Below, one piece after another: positions 62,070 to 64,000 of a DNA stretch of 64,000 bases; the first letter of the stretch is position 1; each line of letters starts with the position of its first letter. This DNA is from Synaphobranchus kaupii (lineage: Eukaryota; Chordata; Actinopteri; Anguilliformes; Synaphobranchidae), in assembly GCA_029718625.1 (NCBI GenBank), contig CM056380.1:18257423-18321422 (forward strand), given 5' to 3'. A program made the translations under genes and the position numbers. Under the pieces are notes generated by a model. That model did not search any database. It saw only the letters and a program-made list of their open reading frames with translations, and was not told the DNA's origin.

Positions 62070-62275
62070 CAGGGGTAGGGAACCCTGGTCCTGGAGAGCC
62101 ACAGGGTCTGCTGGTTTTAGTTGTTACTCGCCACTTAATTGATCAATTGAAGCAGTTGATTACACAGTTAACTCACCTCACCTGGTTTCTTTGGTTTAAG
62201 TAGTTGCTGTATTTAAGGTGAAAACAAAAACCAGCAGACCCTGCGGCTCTCCAGGACCAGGGTTCCCTACCCCTG
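62070..62275. mobile_element. hAT-type MITE, 206 bp, perfect 8-bp duplication
   Basis: Starts CAGGGGTAGGGAACCCTGGT and ends ACCAGGGTTCCCTACCCCTG, a longer inverted end than its neighbour's. CTATAGAT flanks it on both sides (62062-62069 and 62276-62283). Both MITEs share inner words such as AACCAGCAGAC, CTGCGG and CTCCAGGACC. Confidence 0.95.
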
Positions 62276-62427
62276 CTATAGATGGTTAACTATTTCCTGA
62301 CCGAAGTGCGTGAACTTATGTATAGTAACGTTAGACCTGAGATCACTAACATAACTTGGCTGCTCACAACCTGAGCTTAGCTTACTCCACGTGATTCCTT
62401 TGTTCCCTGAACGCACACTTGGCACAC

Positions 62428-62447
62428 ACACACACACACACACACCG
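62428..62447. repeat. (CA)n microsatellite
   Basis: About 10 CA units; no associated gene. Confidence 0.9.
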
Positions 62448-62545
62448 ACACATGCATATGTGCATACCCACGCAAATGCTACAATACGCACACAACACGA
62501 TATGTCTGTTTAGTAGAATGTAGTATTCCTGTTTTTCCTTGTTTA

Positions 62546-63064
62546 CAGTTTTTCTCAATTGTTTAGACACATTTTTTAATTTCTCAAAATTGTAAACACA
62601 AAACCCACACGGTCAACACTTTCTGCAAAACTTCATGTATCTCTTGTCAAAATCAAGCACTATTTTCAAAACCATACACTCTCATCCCAAAATTACATTT
62701 TTCCTTCAAATAATAAACACTACAACAAATGAATACAAATTATAAATGCCAATTACACACTGGTTTAAAAAAGACACTATTACCATTATATTAGTTAGGC
62801 TTCAGTATTGTTTGAGTGTACTGGCCAACTCAAATATTGTTATTTTTTATTTTTCCAAATTACAAAAATGTAGTAGAGAGTAAAATAAAAACAAATGAGA
62901 AAATAAAAAAAAGATAAAAACTGTACTGGGAGTAAACAAAAAATGTAAAAGTAAAACCAAAAATAAATGTGTCTGGTCTCTGCTCTTGATCAGGCCGCAA
63001 TCTCATGTACATCACACATTATATTTTCACTGGCCAAGCAGTGGGAGAAGTGACTTTTGTGCGT

Positions 63065-63102
<38 letters not shown>

Positions 63103-63121
63103 CTGTGTGTATGTGCATGTG

Positions 63122-63203
<82 letters not shown>

Positions 63204-63340
63204 GCTAATTTCTGCAGCACAGTAAGGCTGGTAAGATGCTTAGCTACTATGAGCTGCAGATCTGTTGGCAAATGAACTTAATGTTTTATTTATAGGGTCA
63301 TGATACCAATTTTAGTGTCTAAACAATTGAGAAAAAACTG
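62546..63340. mobile_element. Mariner-type non-autonomous element, 795 bp, with an internal (GT)n
   Basis: CAGTTTTTCTCAATTGTTTA starts at 62546 and the right end GTCTAAACAATTGAGAAAAA then ACTG ends at 63340, an inverted repeat of about 27 bp with a one-base length difference. TA flanks both ends (62544-62545 and 63341-63342). The interior is AT-rich except for a GT tract of about 65 units at 63069-63200. No transposase frame is present. Confidence 0.85.
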
Positions 63341-63342
63341 TA

Positions 63343-64000
63343 ATAAATCTATTTTTGTTAAACCTGGTATCTGTTTTGATGTCAAGTGAACACGAGAGCT
63401 GAGTCAAACCTAATCATTAGAATGTAATACCTACAACCCTGAATAATTAGTTATTAGTGTTTTGATGGTAAATTGAAGTAGTAGTAATTATAATCCATAA
63501 TAATCATATTATTATTATGGGTAAACCTCATTATTCCATAGTTATTGCCTATATTTCTGGAATCCCATGTAAGAGTTTTATATATAGCGGCATATGCCTT
63601 ACAGTGCTGTGAGGGCAAAGGATTGGAGCTCCCATTAAAATGAATGGGAAATATCAGACCTTTGAAGGCAAAATTAAACGTCCCCGATGATTAGGGGAAT
63701 CTCGTTAAGAACCGGTTCCAAGTTGTCCGATTCCTCGGAATCGTACGCCTTCGAGCTTATCGATTCTCTTATCGATTCCAGCATGTATTCCCGACAGCTA
63801 CGCATAGCAAAACAACGTCACGTCATGCGCGCCGTCGTTTTTCATTCAGTCAGCGCATGATGGCAGGCAGAGTTTGGCGCCCCGTCTAAAAATATAAAAT
63901 GTAAACGTCATTTAAAAAAAACTAATACTACTGCTTCTGTCATTTAAAAATCAATAGAAAATGTGTTCTCGTAAGCTCCATTTTGTGATCCGTCTTCGGA
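63343..64000. other. No gene seen; repeat-like sequence at 63690-63830
   Basis: GAACCGGTTCCAAGTTG, GAATCGTACGCC and GCTTATCGATTCTCTTATCG resemble the end region of a fish DNA transposon, but the window stops before a partner end could be seen. Confidence 0.4.

Overview
The window looks like intronic and other noncoding DNA from a teleost fish, in a draft assembly (one run of 500 N at 23501-24000, several long G/C homopolymers). The evidence is its repeat content: Tc1/mariner, hAT-like and Harbinger-like elements of fish type, a 5S-rRNA-derived SINE, LINE/SINE tails of the eel UnaL2 type with a GGATA loop, and very many microsatellites and minisatellites. The species cannot be named from the sequence.

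I can defend only one host protein-coding piece: an exon on the minus strand at 31198-31348. It encodes part of the N-terminal region of a DOCK-B guanine-nucleotide exchange factor, best matched to Dock3. It has a good acceptor and donor, but as written it carries one clear and one probable 1-base insertion. If this is a live dock3 gene, transcription runs right to left and most of the window is two very large introns: at least 31 kb on the 3' side of the exon and at least 32 kb on the 5' side. I recognised no second exon.

Layout: 1-8.7 kb holds four tandem arrays (76-bp higher-order, 25-bp, 65-bp, and an 82-85-bp triplication) and a TIR element at 4030-4665. 8.7-16.9 kb holds dispersed repeats, including a long inverted-repeat element at about 14455-16173 with a Harbinger-like insertion, then a 35-bp array. 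17-22.6 kb holds a 15/30-bp array, many CT and CA microsatellites and a 43-bp array. 24.3-27.1 kb is a nested transposon zone: a Tc1-type end, a solo LTR with a perfect 5-bp duplication, a second copy of the 14.7-kb element now broken by a Tc1-like insertion, and an hAT-like copy. 28.3-30.3 kb is a 42-bp minisatellite. 31.2 kb is the exon. 33.8-40.4 kb holds a palindromic repeat, CA arrays, a SINE, a MITE and a 29-bp array. 45.2-47.9 kb is a 51-bp minisatellite of more than 50 copies. 50-54 kb holds a 50-bp array and GC-rich DNA. 54-64 kb holds an hAT-like element, a dead 1.5-kb Tc1 transposon, a 48-bp array, a foldback element, two hAT-type MITEs with 8-bp duplications, and a mariner-type MITE.

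The longest open frames (748, 555, 424 and 373 codons) all lie in minisatellites whose unit is a multiple of three, and are open on both strands, so I do not treat them as genes. I found no convincing new biological system. The most informative features are a reciprocal pair of filled and empty transposon sites (14.7 kb and 25.4 kb), the unusual density of minisatellites (roughly a sixth of the window), and the frameshifted Dock3-type exon.
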